This document shows, in pieces, positions 15,494 to 23,954 of a DNA stretch of 24,955 nucleotides (its first letter is position 1; each line of letters starts with the position of its first letter). Under the pieces are notes generated by a model. The model was not told the origin of the DNA and did no database searches. It saw only the letters and a list, made by a program, of their open reading frames with translations. The position numbers and the translations under genes were made by a program. Origin of the DNA: Candidatus Aminicenantota bacterium (GTDB lineage: Bacteria > Acidobacteriota > Aminicenantia > Aminicenantales > Aminicenantaceae); assembly GCA_030627155.1 (NCBI GenBank), contig DAOUSP010000003.1, forward strand, positions 1-24,955. Direction: 5' to 3'.

Positions 15494-16681
15494 TTATTTC
15501 CTGCTAATTCTAAACCGCAGCAGTTTAACAAAGAATTCTCCATTCTCTTCTTCATAATCTGTATAAACAAATATTCCTTTATCTATATTTATCTCGTTTT
15601 GAAAAAGACCTGTATAATTCTCATCAAGAGTTCGGAGAAAAGCGTGTCCAATGGGAAGCCAAATGCTTTCTACATACTCTTTTGAATCAATCTTAATAAT
15701 ATCCAGACGAAAAGCCAGTCTTTCTAAGTCTATATCTCCTGCAATACCCAGTTCATTTTCTCCCACATCATAAAATCCAAAATAATAAATTATCCCAGGA
15801 TATGAAATAAATTTGTATGTCATATTGTGTTTTCTCTTAATTTCTTCATATACGTCGCCTGATTTGTAAATATCATATACAATTTTTTCTGCATCTTTAT
15901 TAGACAATTTTTTCCCTTTGAGGAAATCAACTTTAATGCATTCTAAATTCTTCAAATCTAAATCATAGACATAATACTGCTTTTCTTCCCCATTGCAGAA
16001 ATAAATCTTGCCATCCTTCTCAAATCCCCACGTGGAAGCCCATATAGCACCTTTAATGACATTTCTGGTCCGGCGGGTATAATTATTAGATTTATGAGAT
16101 GATTCATGGATTTTTTTATACAGTTCCATTTTCTTTTTCTCGATTATCTTGAATATATTAAAGGAACATTTTGATTCTTCGGGGCCAAAGTGTTTTTTCC
16201 CTATTACAAAAAATGCATTCCCTCCTCTATAAAAAAAATCAATGAAATATCTAGGCTTAGCATCTTTAAACATACGCGTATGAAGATAGTTGAGGTTCTG
16301 ATCAAAAACTAATATTTTATGAAACTGATCAATGATATAATATCGATTATTTAAAAATTGCATATAGGAAGGACTATAAACATCTGTGGGAGACTGAAAA
16401 TCCCCTCTTCGAAGCTTTAAGGTTTTTATAGTTTTTTCCTCTTTTGTATCAATTATTTCAATATCATATGTATTCTCTCCAATTGGCGAATTTTGAACGT
16501 AAATCTCATTTCTATCAAAATTCACACCTAGCAATATGCCTTTATATACCTTTGTCTCTATAATTTCGGCCTCATTAAGAATAAGATCCGTATCATTAAT
16601 TTGGTTAGTAGTATTAATTGCTTTTTCACATGAAACTAATAATGAAGTAGCCAAAAGGAATAATAAAATCTTTACTTTCAT
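15494..16681 (-). CDS. Lipoprotein, probable six-bladed beta-propeller
   Basis: The 395-residue protein has a signal peptide with lipobox LVSC and lipidated Cys18, so it should be anchored in an envelope membrane. The rest shows repeated beta-rich units with short motifs such as IYVQNSP, YYIIDQFHKILVFDQN and KIYFCNGEEKQYYVYDLDLK, as in propeller-type lipoproteins found beside radical SAM peptide maturases. The canonical GxGPGEF motif of the other propeller here (19917-21029) is replaced by a region around LRRGDFQSPTD. Its ATG overlaps the stop of the maturase gene by four bases (ATGA), so the two are translationally coupled. It may sense or bind an exported product, but no ligand can be deduced. 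Confidence 0.8.
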   Translation of the reverse strand: MKVKILLFLLATSLLVSCEKAINTTNQINDTDLILNEAEIIETKVYKGILLGVNFDRNEIYVQNSPIGENTYDIEIIDTKEEKTIKTLKLRRGDFQSPTDVYSPSYMQFLNNRYYIIDQFHKILVFDQNLNYLHTRMFKDAKPRYFIDFFYRGGNAFFVIGKKHFGPEESKCSFNIFKIIEKKKMELYKKIHESSHKSNNYTRRTRNVIKGAIWASTWGFEKDGKIYFCNGEEKQYYVYDLDLKNLECIKVDFLKGKKLSNKDAEKIVYDIYKSGDVYEEIKRKHNMTYKFISYPGIIYYFGFYDVGENELGIAGDIDLERLAFRLDIIKIDSKEYVESIWLPIGHAFLRTLDENYTGLFQNEINIDKGIFVYTDYEEENGEFFVKLLRFRISRK

Positions 16682-17379
16682 ACTATCACCTCTTTTTCTT
16701 TTAATTGTATTAAGTATTCTAAACTATTAATAATCGATCTTTTAGTTTTCTTGCAAAACTCATCATCAATTTCAAACTTTCCTTCCTTAGCAAAGGTACC
16801 CTTTCCATTATGGAATATTCTTTTTGCATCATGATTCTCAGCAGGCCCATCTAAACTAACTTGAATTTCAAAGTTATTATTAATGAAAAAATCTATCATC
16901 TGTCGATTTAATAATGTTAAATTTGTTGACAAAGAATATCTTAAATTCCAGCCCGAAAAAAGCCTTTTTGAAAATTCAACAATCATTTTTATAATATCAA
17001 AATTTAAGAGAGGTTCACCACCATAAAATCCTATTACAAATTCTTTTTCTTTTCGATCTTTTATAAAATTATAAATATATATCAAAGCTCTTTTTGCTAT
17101 GCTGATATTTAAACTCTTTTTATTCCGTCTTCTTTTAAAATAATATATCCCACTAAAAGTGCAATATCTACAACTTAAGTTGCAGTCCTGTGTAATTTCA
17201 AAAATAAGTTGTCTAAGATTTTTGAACCTTGATTTAATAACTTTTTCATCAATATTAGTGTTTTCTACTATTATTTTTTTTGAATTTTTAAGAAAAGTAT
17301 CTTTTATCTCGCAATTTATTAAGCAATTGTAATCCGGTAAATAAACATACTTCCTTCTTTTCAAAAATATAGGAATCAC
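16678..17379 (-). pseudogene. Radical SAM peptide maturase, apparently missing its SPASM half
   Basis: The 233-residue frame has the [4Fe-4S] motif CNLSCRYC at 66-73, YGGEP at 119-123, LSTNLTLL near 150-157 and VSLDGP at 174-179, all typical of SPASM-type peptide maturases. After GKGTF (192-196) the sequence switches abruptly to a short acidic helix ending in a hydrophilic C-terminus (SIINSLEYLIQL). Full-length relatives have about 400 or more residues and a Cys-rich SPASM domain there; only C209 remains. An in-frame internal deletion near 16790 is the simplest reading. The start is probably the GTG at 17379, though IS21 inserted 36 bases upstream may have removed the natural start and any precursor-peptide gene. 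A true short radical SAM enzyme is possible but less likely. Confidence 0.65.
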
Positions 17380-17414
17380 TAATAAAAATATTTAATTAGA
17401 TTTAAAGCGTAAGT

Positions 17415-19813
17415 TGCATAATCTGGCCCAAAGCGGCCGGTGATTCCGATTCATTACGGCCACTGATTCTGGTTGAAAGCGGCCACCGATTCTGGTTTTA
17501 TCCGGCCACTTTTTTAGCAATACCGGAATCTGAGTTCATTGAAGTGACGCTGGATAATTTTAATGCTATAAGCCATCATAGTCCTTCAAAAAAAAGGAGG
17601 ACTGGATGGCAAGAAAGAGGTTATCCATGCGAAAAATCAAAGACATTCTACGATTGAACGATGCGGGTCTTTCCAACCGGGCTGTAGCCAGGGCTTGTTC
17701 GATCGGGAGAGAGACTGTAAGAGAGTATTTGCTTAGGGCTTCTGAAGCAGGGTTGAGCTAGCCGCTGCCTGAGGAGCTTTCGGATGAGGCACTGGAGCAG
17801 TTGCTTTTTCCCTCTGTGATGAAGCTTGGCACAAGAAGTACTCATCCCAACTGGGCCTTGATTCATAAGGAGTTAAGGAGAAAAGGGGTTACTCGGAAAC
17901 TGTTGTGGATTGAGTATAAGGAGGAGGATCCTGATTTTTACAGTTATTCCCAGTTTTGCGAGTTTTATAACCGATGGTCTGGGAAGCTTAATCCTATGAT
18001 GCGGATCAATCACAAAGCAGGAGAGAAGCTCTTTGTTGACTATGCAGGTCTGACCATGGTTTATACAAATGCATTGACAGGAGAGGAGAAGAAAGCCTAC
18101 GTTTTTGTTGCAGCCCTTGGGGCCAGCAGCCGTATCTATGCGGAAGCACAGATTTCACAAGCCTTAAATTCATGGATTGGGGGTCATGTACGGGCTTTTG
18201 AATACTTTGGCGGTGTTACAGAGATTTTGGTGCCGGATAATACGAAAACCGGGGTGACGTCTCCCTGCTTTTATGAACCGGCCATCAATCCAACCTACCA
18301 TGAGATGTCAAAACATTACAACACTGCAGTTATTCCCACAAGAGTCCGCCATCCCAAAGACAAAGCCAAGGTGGAATGCGGTGTTCAGGTCGTTGAGTAC
18401 TGGGTCATCGCTCCACTGAGGAACAGACAGTTTTTCTCAATTGAGGAGATCAATCAAGCTATAAAGGTCAAGCTTGAAGAGCTCAATGCCCGCAAGATGC
18501 GCCATCTTGAGAAAAGCCGCAACGAGTTGTTCGAAGAGTTGGACAAGCCGGCACTTCGTCCTTTGCCAGAGAGGCCTTTTGAATTGGCTGAATGGAAAAG
18601 AGCTAAAGTTGGGATTGATTATCATGTGGAATTTAACAGGCATTACTACTCTGTTCCCTACACACTCATTCAAAAGAATGTGGATATCCGAGCCACAGAT
18701 CATATTGTAGAAGTGTTTTATAACACCAAGAGAGTCTCCTCACACAAAAGGGACGATACTCCTGGCAGATACTCAACGCACCCTGAACACATGCCGGAGT
18801 CCCATCGTCAGTATACAGAGTGGAACCCTGAGCGATTCATCCGCTGGGCAGAGAAAAGCGGCTCAACGACAGCGCAAATGGTAAAAGCAATCCTTTCCTC
18901 CCGGCGCCATCGAGAACAGGGTTATCGTTCATCGCTGGGACTTATGCGAATGGAGACCCGGTACGGAAAAGACCGACTTGAAGCTGCCTGTAAAAGAGCG
19001 CTTCTCTTCGGCCTTCATTCCTATAAAGGTGTTAAAAACATCCTGGAGCCAGGGTTGGATAAAGTGCCGTTAGATGAACCAGTAATCACAGAGAGTAAGA
19101 CACACCCCAATATCCGTGGGACAAAGTATTATTCCTGAAGGACAGATATGCATAGAACAAAGAAAAGCTCTTATACGGTCTCTGAGAGCCTTGTTTTTGG
19201 AGACTCTCTGCCTTTTGGATCAAGAATGAAGACCTGGAGAAAATCAATAAGGAGAAACTCATGCTTCAACAGCCTATAATGGATAAAATGGCCGCTATGA
19301 AACTCAGCGGTATGCTTGAAGGTCTGCGAGAACAGATGGAAAACTCGCAATACAAGAAACTTTCCTTTGAAGAGCGAATCGGGCTTCTCTTGGACAGAGA
19401 ATGGAATCTTCGGCAGACGAGGAAGTTGCGCCGCCGAGTTCGCGTCGCCCGGTTTAGAGAGCCTGCAGTAATGGAAGATCTCAATATCTCAAAAAACCGC
19501 GGGCTTGATCGCAGTCAAGTTCTTTATCTAGCAGAAGGAGCATGGATCCAGGAGAAACTCAATACAATAATCACCGGTCCAACAGGTGCAGGCAAAACTT
19601 ATCTTGCCTGTGCCCTTGGAAATGCGGCATGCCGGAATGGATTTACAGTCCGCTACTTTCAACTCACTCGCTTGTTTGAAAAATTAAAAATGTCCCATGC
19701 GGATGGATCATATCCGAAGGTGTTGGACCAACTTGCCAAAACCCAGCGTCGCTTCGCTCCGACAAGTGGCCATATAACTCCAGAATCAGTGGCCAGATTA
19801 ATCGGAATACGCA
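17415..19813 (+). mobile_element. IS21-family element, defective
   Basis: The left terminus begins TGCATAATCTGGCC (17415-17428), and the right terminus, read inward, begins TGCGTATTCC and shares TAATCTGGCC. Multiple internal terminal repeats of the form CGGCCRYYGATTC occur on the left (three copies between 17433 and 17495, plus a half copy near 17504) and one to two on the right (19766-19796), as is typical for IS21. Between them lie istA with one amber codon and a 3'-deleted istB, so it cannot transpose alone. No target duplication is evident. G+C content is higher than the flanks. Confidence 0.85.
17606..19138 (+). pseudogene. istA: istA transposase interrupted by one amber codon
   Basis: AAAAGGAGG just before the ATG at 17606 marks the start. 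The N-terminal helix-turn-helix (LNDAGLSNRAVARACSIGRE) is followed by an in-frame TAG at 17759-17761 (codon 52). The frame then continues without further lesion to 19138, giving 510 codons in total, the normal IstA length. The integrase-core acidic residues are visible in VDYAG, LVPDNTKTG and VECGVQ, and the C-terminal Mu-type domain is present. Other IstA proteins plausibly have Trp at codon 52, so one TGG to TAG change would explain it. A TTG at 17801 could initiate a protein lacking the DNA-binding domain. Confidence 0.9.
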
Positions 19814-19821
19814 GTTGGTAA
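19261..19821 (+). pseudogene. istB: istB helper ATPase, 3' deleted
   Basis: The frame starts like a normal IstB and includes Walker A GPTGAGKT and the following YFQLTRLFEKLK region. After LDQLAKTQ it should enter the Walker B segment (ILDD), but the sequence instead runs straight into the right terminal repeats of the element and stops at 19821, eight bases beyond the IS end. Only about 165 of the usual 245-250 residues are real. Without Walker B and the C-terminal half it cannot work as the transposition ATPase. It follows istA by about 120 bases. Confidence 0.88.
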
Positions 19822-19916
19822 TGTAGACCTAAATGTATAGTATAAATATGCCCTTATTTTTATTACTTCTTAATTCAGACTCTTTGATCTTTTCTTTAAA
19901 TTTTATTTTAGAATTA

Positions 19917-21029
19917 TTAATGAAGTGGAGGATTTTCAGGAGGCCAGTTTCTCATTTTGAATTTTGTAATTAAATAGCCACTGTACTCATCTTCATAAAC
20001 AGTATACATAAAACGATTTTTTATAAGATCGGGAGCATACTCAAGAAGTAATTGATAAATATATCTACCTTGAGTATCAAAAATATCACAAAAAAATTTC
20101 CCTTTATACGGACTATCTCTGATAATCCATATCCAAGCATAATCATCCATAATTATGCTTGAAAAGTAAGGTTTAACCGAGGGAAGTTTAGAACGAAATT
20201 TTAGAGGTATTTTCTCCATTTTTTTGAAACGTTCCGTTTTCTCTTCTTTAGAATATGGTACTGGAGGAGCATCACAATTTACTTCAATATCTAAATTTTT
20301 ATTATCTAAAATGAGAAATTTATACTCATGCTTACGGCCATAAACCAACATTCCTTTATTACTGTAAAACATCCTAAAATCTTGGTATGTATTTAATCTT
20401 CTGAAGGAAGAATATTCCTTTTCAATCTCTCCATTTTTGATCTTTATAATTCTTCTTTTTTCTCCTTTCTCATCCCAAACCACACTCTCTGCAAGTATGT
20501 TTTCTGAAGAATCAATATAAAATCTACCTATATAGGGAGGAATTTTAATGCTTTTTTCATAAATTCCTTGCTTATTGAATTTATCTATTCGTGCATTATT
20601 TATAAAAAGAACATAAACATTGTCACTTTCAGTTATTTTCATATCAAAGGCTATCTCTGGAAATTCCCCCGGTCCTTGTCCTTTTCTTCCAATTTTTTTT
20701 ATAAATTTACCCTGGGAGTCGAATACTTTAATGCAATAATCCCTGGAATCAAGAACATAGATATTTTCCTTGCTATCTAAAGCAATGTTATTTACGCTGT
20801 TAAATATATATTTTTCATCTTTTTGAAGCCCAAGAGTAAATTGTTCTTCTAACTTCAACTTAAAATCTTTTATTACTGGCTGAGAATGATTATAAACAAT
20901 TATTTTATTATCTTTTTTTTCTATAATTCCTTTCCACTTAAGTTTATTCTCATTTCCCTGACATGATGAAATTAAACATGATGATGAAATTAAACATGAT
21001 AAAATTTTTAATACTGTATTTACCCTCAT
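19917..21029 (-). CDS. Lipoprotein with six-bladed NHL-type beta-propeller
   Basis: The 370-residue protein has a signal peptide and a lipobox ISSC ending at Cys23. The propeller signature IALDSKENIYVLD, IKVFDSQGKF and IGRKGQGPGEF (113-123) is typical of the 6-bladed beta-propeller family found near radical SAM maturases in anaerobic bacteria. Later blades carry NVYVLFINNARIDKFNKQG and RFYIDSSENILAESVVWDEKG. Length is normal and the frame is intact. The signal peptide has an internal duplication (SCLISS repeated; cysteines at 12, 18 and 23). It probably belonged to the same leftward group as the maturase and second lipoprotein, now separated from them by the IS21 element. Confidence 0.85.
   Translation of the reverse strand: MRVNTVLKILSCLISSSCLISSCQGNENKLKWKGIIEKKDNKIIVYNHSQPVIKDFKLKLEEQFTLGLQKDEKYIFNSVNNIALDSKENIYVLDSRDYCIKVFDSQGKFIKKIGRKGQGPGEFPEIAFDMKITESDNVYVLFINNARIDKFNKQGIYEKSIKIPPYIGRFYIDSSENILAESVVWDEKGEKRRIIKIKNGEIEKEYSSFRRLNTYQDFRMFYSNKGMLVYGRKHEYKFLILDNKNLDIEVNCDAPPVPYSKEEKTERFKKMEKIPLKFRSKLPSVKPYFSSIIMDDYAWIWIIRDSPYKGKFFCDIFDTQGRYIYQLLLEYAPDLIKNRFMYTVYEDEYSGYLITKFKMRNWPPENPPLH
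20961..20996. repeat. In-frame tandem duplication inside a lipoprotein signal peptide
   Basis: On the minus strand TGTTTAATTTCATCA is repeated, one copy with an extra TCA, so cysteine codons fall at 20996-20994, 20978-20976 and 20963-20961 (spacings of 18 and 15 bases). The result is two overlapping lipobox-like sequences in the signal peptide of the propeller lipoprotein. Confidence 0.85.
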
Positions 21030-21093
21030 TCTTTTCTAAATTATATTAAATATTTTTTATTTTGCAAATATTACATGGAGTATTTTAATTTGA

Positions 21094-21137
21094 AGGGGAC
21101 AAAGAACCTTTTAATAGAAGGAAAAGCTTTGTCCCCT
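21094..21137. repeat. Perfect 11-base inverted repeat (AGGGGACAAAG...CTTTGTCCCCT)
   Basis: Arms at 21094-21104 and 21127-21137 enclose 22 bases. It sits at the upstream edge of a transposase fragment and could be part of an IS end or a small non-autonomous element. No T-run follows in either direction. Confidence 0.6.
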
Positions 21138-21394
21138 TGAGGAGGGATACTAGCTTCCACAACTATGGCTCCGAGTCTTTTAAGAAAAGCTATAATCGCA
21201 GAACAAGCTCTGAGCGTGTTTTTTCTCGGCTTTTGACGCCTTCCATGCAAAATCCATCTGTCATTGGATTGCACGCTACAAGCAATCACTGTACTATCGC
21301 TCATATTACTGTTCTCCTTATTGCACTCACTGCAGTTAAAACAGGCCATAAAGATAAAATTCGCTTCATCAAAAAATTCCTTCCTTTTATCTAA
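21137..21394 (+). pseudogene. DDE transposase C-terminal fragment
   Basis: About 85 codons ending in TAA encode a typical DDE transposase tail: YNRRTSSERVFSRLLTPSM carrying the catalytic-Glu-like E, then GLHATSNHCTIAHITVLLIA and a basic end GHKDKIRFIKKFLP. The catalytic Asp residues are missing, and the frame extends back only to 21089 without an ATG. The exact IS family is not clear to me; IS1182-like or another IS4-related family is possible. Confidence 0.65.
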
Positions 21395-21463
21395 TTTTGT
21401 GACCGCCTATTGAAATTCTAGTTTTTTTATTGTATAAAAAAAATTTTAGAGATAATCAATATG

Positions 21464-23137
21464 CTATTTTCTGATAAAGTCTAAATTTATACGACCTACA
21501 CCAAGATTGAATCCAGTAATTTTATTTCTTTTGTTCCGAAGGAAGTCTATATTCATCCTTCCAACGATAAATTTATCCGGACCCATAGCTTTTAGGGGAT
21601 CTTTTGGAGCGTTCCTGTGCTTGAAGGCCAATACTCCTTCCTCCACCACCAGTCTATAGGTTGTCATGAGCTCATCGCTATAATATTCTCCGGCATATTC
21701 CTTTAACCGAGCAGGCGTTAAAGGAGCTACCTTCGGAGCTTTCACCAGGTTTATTCCTTCTCTTCCTCTCATAGTCAACTTGGCCTTCAGTGCTTTGCCT
21801 TTTACTTCAGGCTCAAAATCGAGGGAGACATCAAAGGGTGCATCCAGTGCTTGAAAGCTTGTCTTACTCACGGGCGAGAGAATGAGGCTTTGACCCCAAA
21901 TATTTATTTTCAACTTATCATCTTCTACTGAGACAGTTACCCACATTCTAGAGTTTTCATCATGGTAGTTGCCTGCCTTATCCTCCAATTCTTTCTTCGG
22001 AAGCGTAATAGGAGTAACTTTTCTTTTGGGCTTTTTTACAGGCTCCTCTTTGAATTGATCAGCAAGGTAGATATCAGCTACCTTTTGACAAAGTGAGGAG
22101 GGATTGATTGTGCTCAGGTTTGCCAAACAAACCACAGAAAACCTTTGCTCCGGGAAACGAATCATCGCTGACCTGAAGCCAACCCAGCTACCTCCGTGGC
22201 CAACTGTTTTCAATCCCCTGTAATCACTTATCCTTAGTCCAAAAGCATAATCAAGCTCTTTGCCGCTGTTTAACACACCCGTGGTTTGAATGAGCTCCGT
22301 TAGCTCCTTCCCTAACTTATTGTTGTAAAAAGCTTGATCCCAGAGAAATAAATCCTCTACTGTGGTAAATATGGCTCCGTCTCCCACATGGTTCCAGTTG
22401 CTCATATTAATGCGGAAGCCCTTTTTTGTTGGAGAATAGCCGGCGGCACGATTTTTTACAGTCATTGTGTGGTCATAATGGAAATGGGTGTTTTTCATCC
22501 CTAAGGGCTTAAATATACGCTCCTGGGCAAATTCGTTCAGGGTTTTGCCGCTTGCTCTCTCCACTACGACACTCAGCAGAAAATAGCCTGAGTTTGAATA
22601 AGAATACTCTTCACCAGGAGGAAAGTTCAGATTTTTTTGCCTTGCCAGGATTTCGATAGTCTCCTCGATTGTAGGACAATCTGCATCAGGCATATAGCCC
22701 GCAAGAGAAAGAAGTGACGTATAATCTCGGATTCCGCTGGTATGGTGAACCAGATTCCTCACAGTAATCAGCCTTTGGTATTCGGGCATTTCTGGAATAT
22801 ATTTGCGAATATCATCATCAAGAGAAATCTTCTCCTCTCTGGCAAGGATAGCAATAGATGCTGCCGTAAATTGCTTGGAGCTAGAACCAATACGGAAAAC
22901 TGAGGTTGTAGTAATGGGTATGTTGTGCTCTAAGTTTGCCATACCATAACCGCGCTTATAGATGATTTTGCCATCTTTTACGATCGCCAGAGCTGCTCCT
23001 GGGGAAACAGTCGAATCCCATCGAGCAAATAACTTGTCCACCTTATCTGTCTTTTCCTCCGCAAATGCGACAGATAGAATAAAGGCTACAAAAAGAAAAA
23101 CCCCTAGCAACCTTGATTTAAATAATGATTCCTTCAT
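21464..23137 (-). CDS. Secreted serine hydrolase of the beta-lactamase/penicillin-binding fold
   Basis: The 557-residue protein has a signal peptide with likely cleavage after AFA (residue 26). The catalytic motifs of class C-type serine hydrolases are complete: SxxK at 85-88 (SSSK), YSN at 180-182 and HGG at 314-316. The domain spans about 30-365. A Lys/Pro linker (about 370-385) leads to a C-terminal beta-rich region with two similar units (KKELEDKAGNYHDENSRMW and ARLKEYAGEYYSDELMTTY), as in many esterase- or peptidase-type relatives with DUF3471-like tails. It probably cleaves D-amino peptides or esters outside the inner membrane; resistance to beta-lactams cannot be inferred. The start is supported by AGGAGG about seven bases upstream. 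It stands alone, with no operon partner. Confidence 0.88.
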   Translation of the reverse strand: MKESLFKSRLLGVFLFVAFILSVAFAEEKTDKVDKLFARWDSTVSPGAALAIVKDGKIIYKRGYGMANLEHNIPITTTSVFRIGSSSKQFTAASIAILAREEKISLDDDIRKYIPEMPEYQRLITVRNLVHHTSGIRDYTSLLSLAGYMPDADCPTIEETIEILARQKNLNFPPGEEYSYSNSGYFLLSVVVERASGKTLNEFAQERIFKPLGMKNTHFHYDHTMTVKNRAAGYSPTKKGFRINMSNWNHVGDGAIFTTVEDLFLWDQAFYNNKLGKELTELIQTTGVLNSGKELDYAFGLRISDYRGLKTVGHGGSWVGFRSAMIRFPEQRFSVVCLANLSTINPSSLCQKVADIYLADQFKEEPVKKPKRKVTPITLPKKELEDKAGNYHDENSRMWVTVSVEDDKLKINIWGQSLILSPVSKTSFQALDAPFDVSLDFEPEVKGKALKAKLTMRGREGINLVKAPKVAPLTPARLKEYAGEYYSDELMTTYRLVVEEGVLAFKHRNAPKDPLKAMGPDKFIVGRMNIDFLRNKRNKITGFNLGVGRINLDFIRK

Positions 23138-23175
23138 GTAAAACCTCCTACATAAAATTTAGTTAAAAATAAGAT

Positions 23176-23853
23176 CTATATACTTGGTATGATAAAAAAA
23201 TGAGGCAGGAGAACTACATGCTCCCTGGGTCCTAGAACCCTTAAAGGAATTAGATCTTTCAATTTTCCTTTGGAAATAAGCAAGTTCAGCAAATCTATAC
23301 CTGTAAAATCATTTGGCTCAAATCGTCGTTCATGAACGTGAGAACCCCTAACAATTTTATTTTTTTCAAATACTTTATCCACTAATTTTCTGAATTTAGT
23401 TAGTTTAGTAACAGAATTATTTTTTAATCTATGCTTAGCGATTTCTTCAAGATACTTGATCCATTTAATTGTTCTCTCTCTAAGATTATAGACCTCTTGA
23501 AGCCAAAACTCGAGGTGATATCTAATCCATGAGAATTCATTTATTCTAAAAAAATTATAATATCTAAATCTTGGGAACTTACAAATATATGCATAGGCTT
23601 GATACATTCTCTCCAACGAATCTAAAATTTCAGTATAGTATATAAAATTATCAATCCAATACTTAGTCTTTGAATCAAGGGAGTCATACCTGCTAGGTCT
23701 TTGTCCTCCAAATAAATGTTGTTTTATTCGATGTCCTAATTTTTTTTTGTCAATATCATCAAAATCGGGATTCGTTTTCTCAATAAATAACTCAGTTAAA
23801 TCCCAAAGCTTATATAAATCTTTATAACCTCGAATCATTGTTCGCGTGTCCAT
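23176..23853 (-). CDS. Helical protein resembling the Cthe_2314 HEPN family
   Basis: The 225-residue product is mostly helical and aromatic, with WIDNFIYYTEILDSLERM, INEFSWIRYHLEFWLQEVYN and RTIKWIKYLEE segments. It has an R-x4-H motif at R169-H174 (RGSHVH) followed by ERRF. That motif and the helix pattern resemble HEPN proteins, whose R-x4-6-H motif forms the RNase site in toxins and defence effectors; the Cthe_2314-like group is my best guess. No antitoxin or nucleotidyltransferase gene is adjacent. No ribosome-binding site is evident before the ATG at 23853; the ATG five codons later is an alternative. It lies between the serine hydrolase and an IS481-type element. Confidence 0.5.
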   Translation of the reverse strand: MDTRTMIRGYKDLYKLWDLTELFIEKTNPDFDDIDKKKLGHRIKQHLFGGQRPSRYDSLDSKTKYWIDNFIYYTEILDSLERMYQAYAYICKFPRFRYYNFFRINEFSWIRYHLEFWLQEVYNLRERTIKWIKYLEEIAKHRLKNNSVTKLTKFRKLVDKVFEKNKIVRGSHVHERRFEPNDFTGIDLLNLLISKGKLKDLIPLRVLGPREHVVLLPHFFIIPSI

Positions 23854-23954
23854 ACAAAATATATTTTTTCATAATAGATATACCAACCCTCTTTTTATTT
23901 CTTTGCCTTATTTGTATGAAAGTATATCAAATTTATTCATATTTTACTATTAAT

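Noticed and set aside
21071..21349. Minus-strand Cys-rich frame starting MACFNCSECNKE, considered as a maturase precursor peptide
   Set aside because: The opposite strand carries a recognisable DDE transposase tail over the same bases, and the frame has no good ribosome-binding site.
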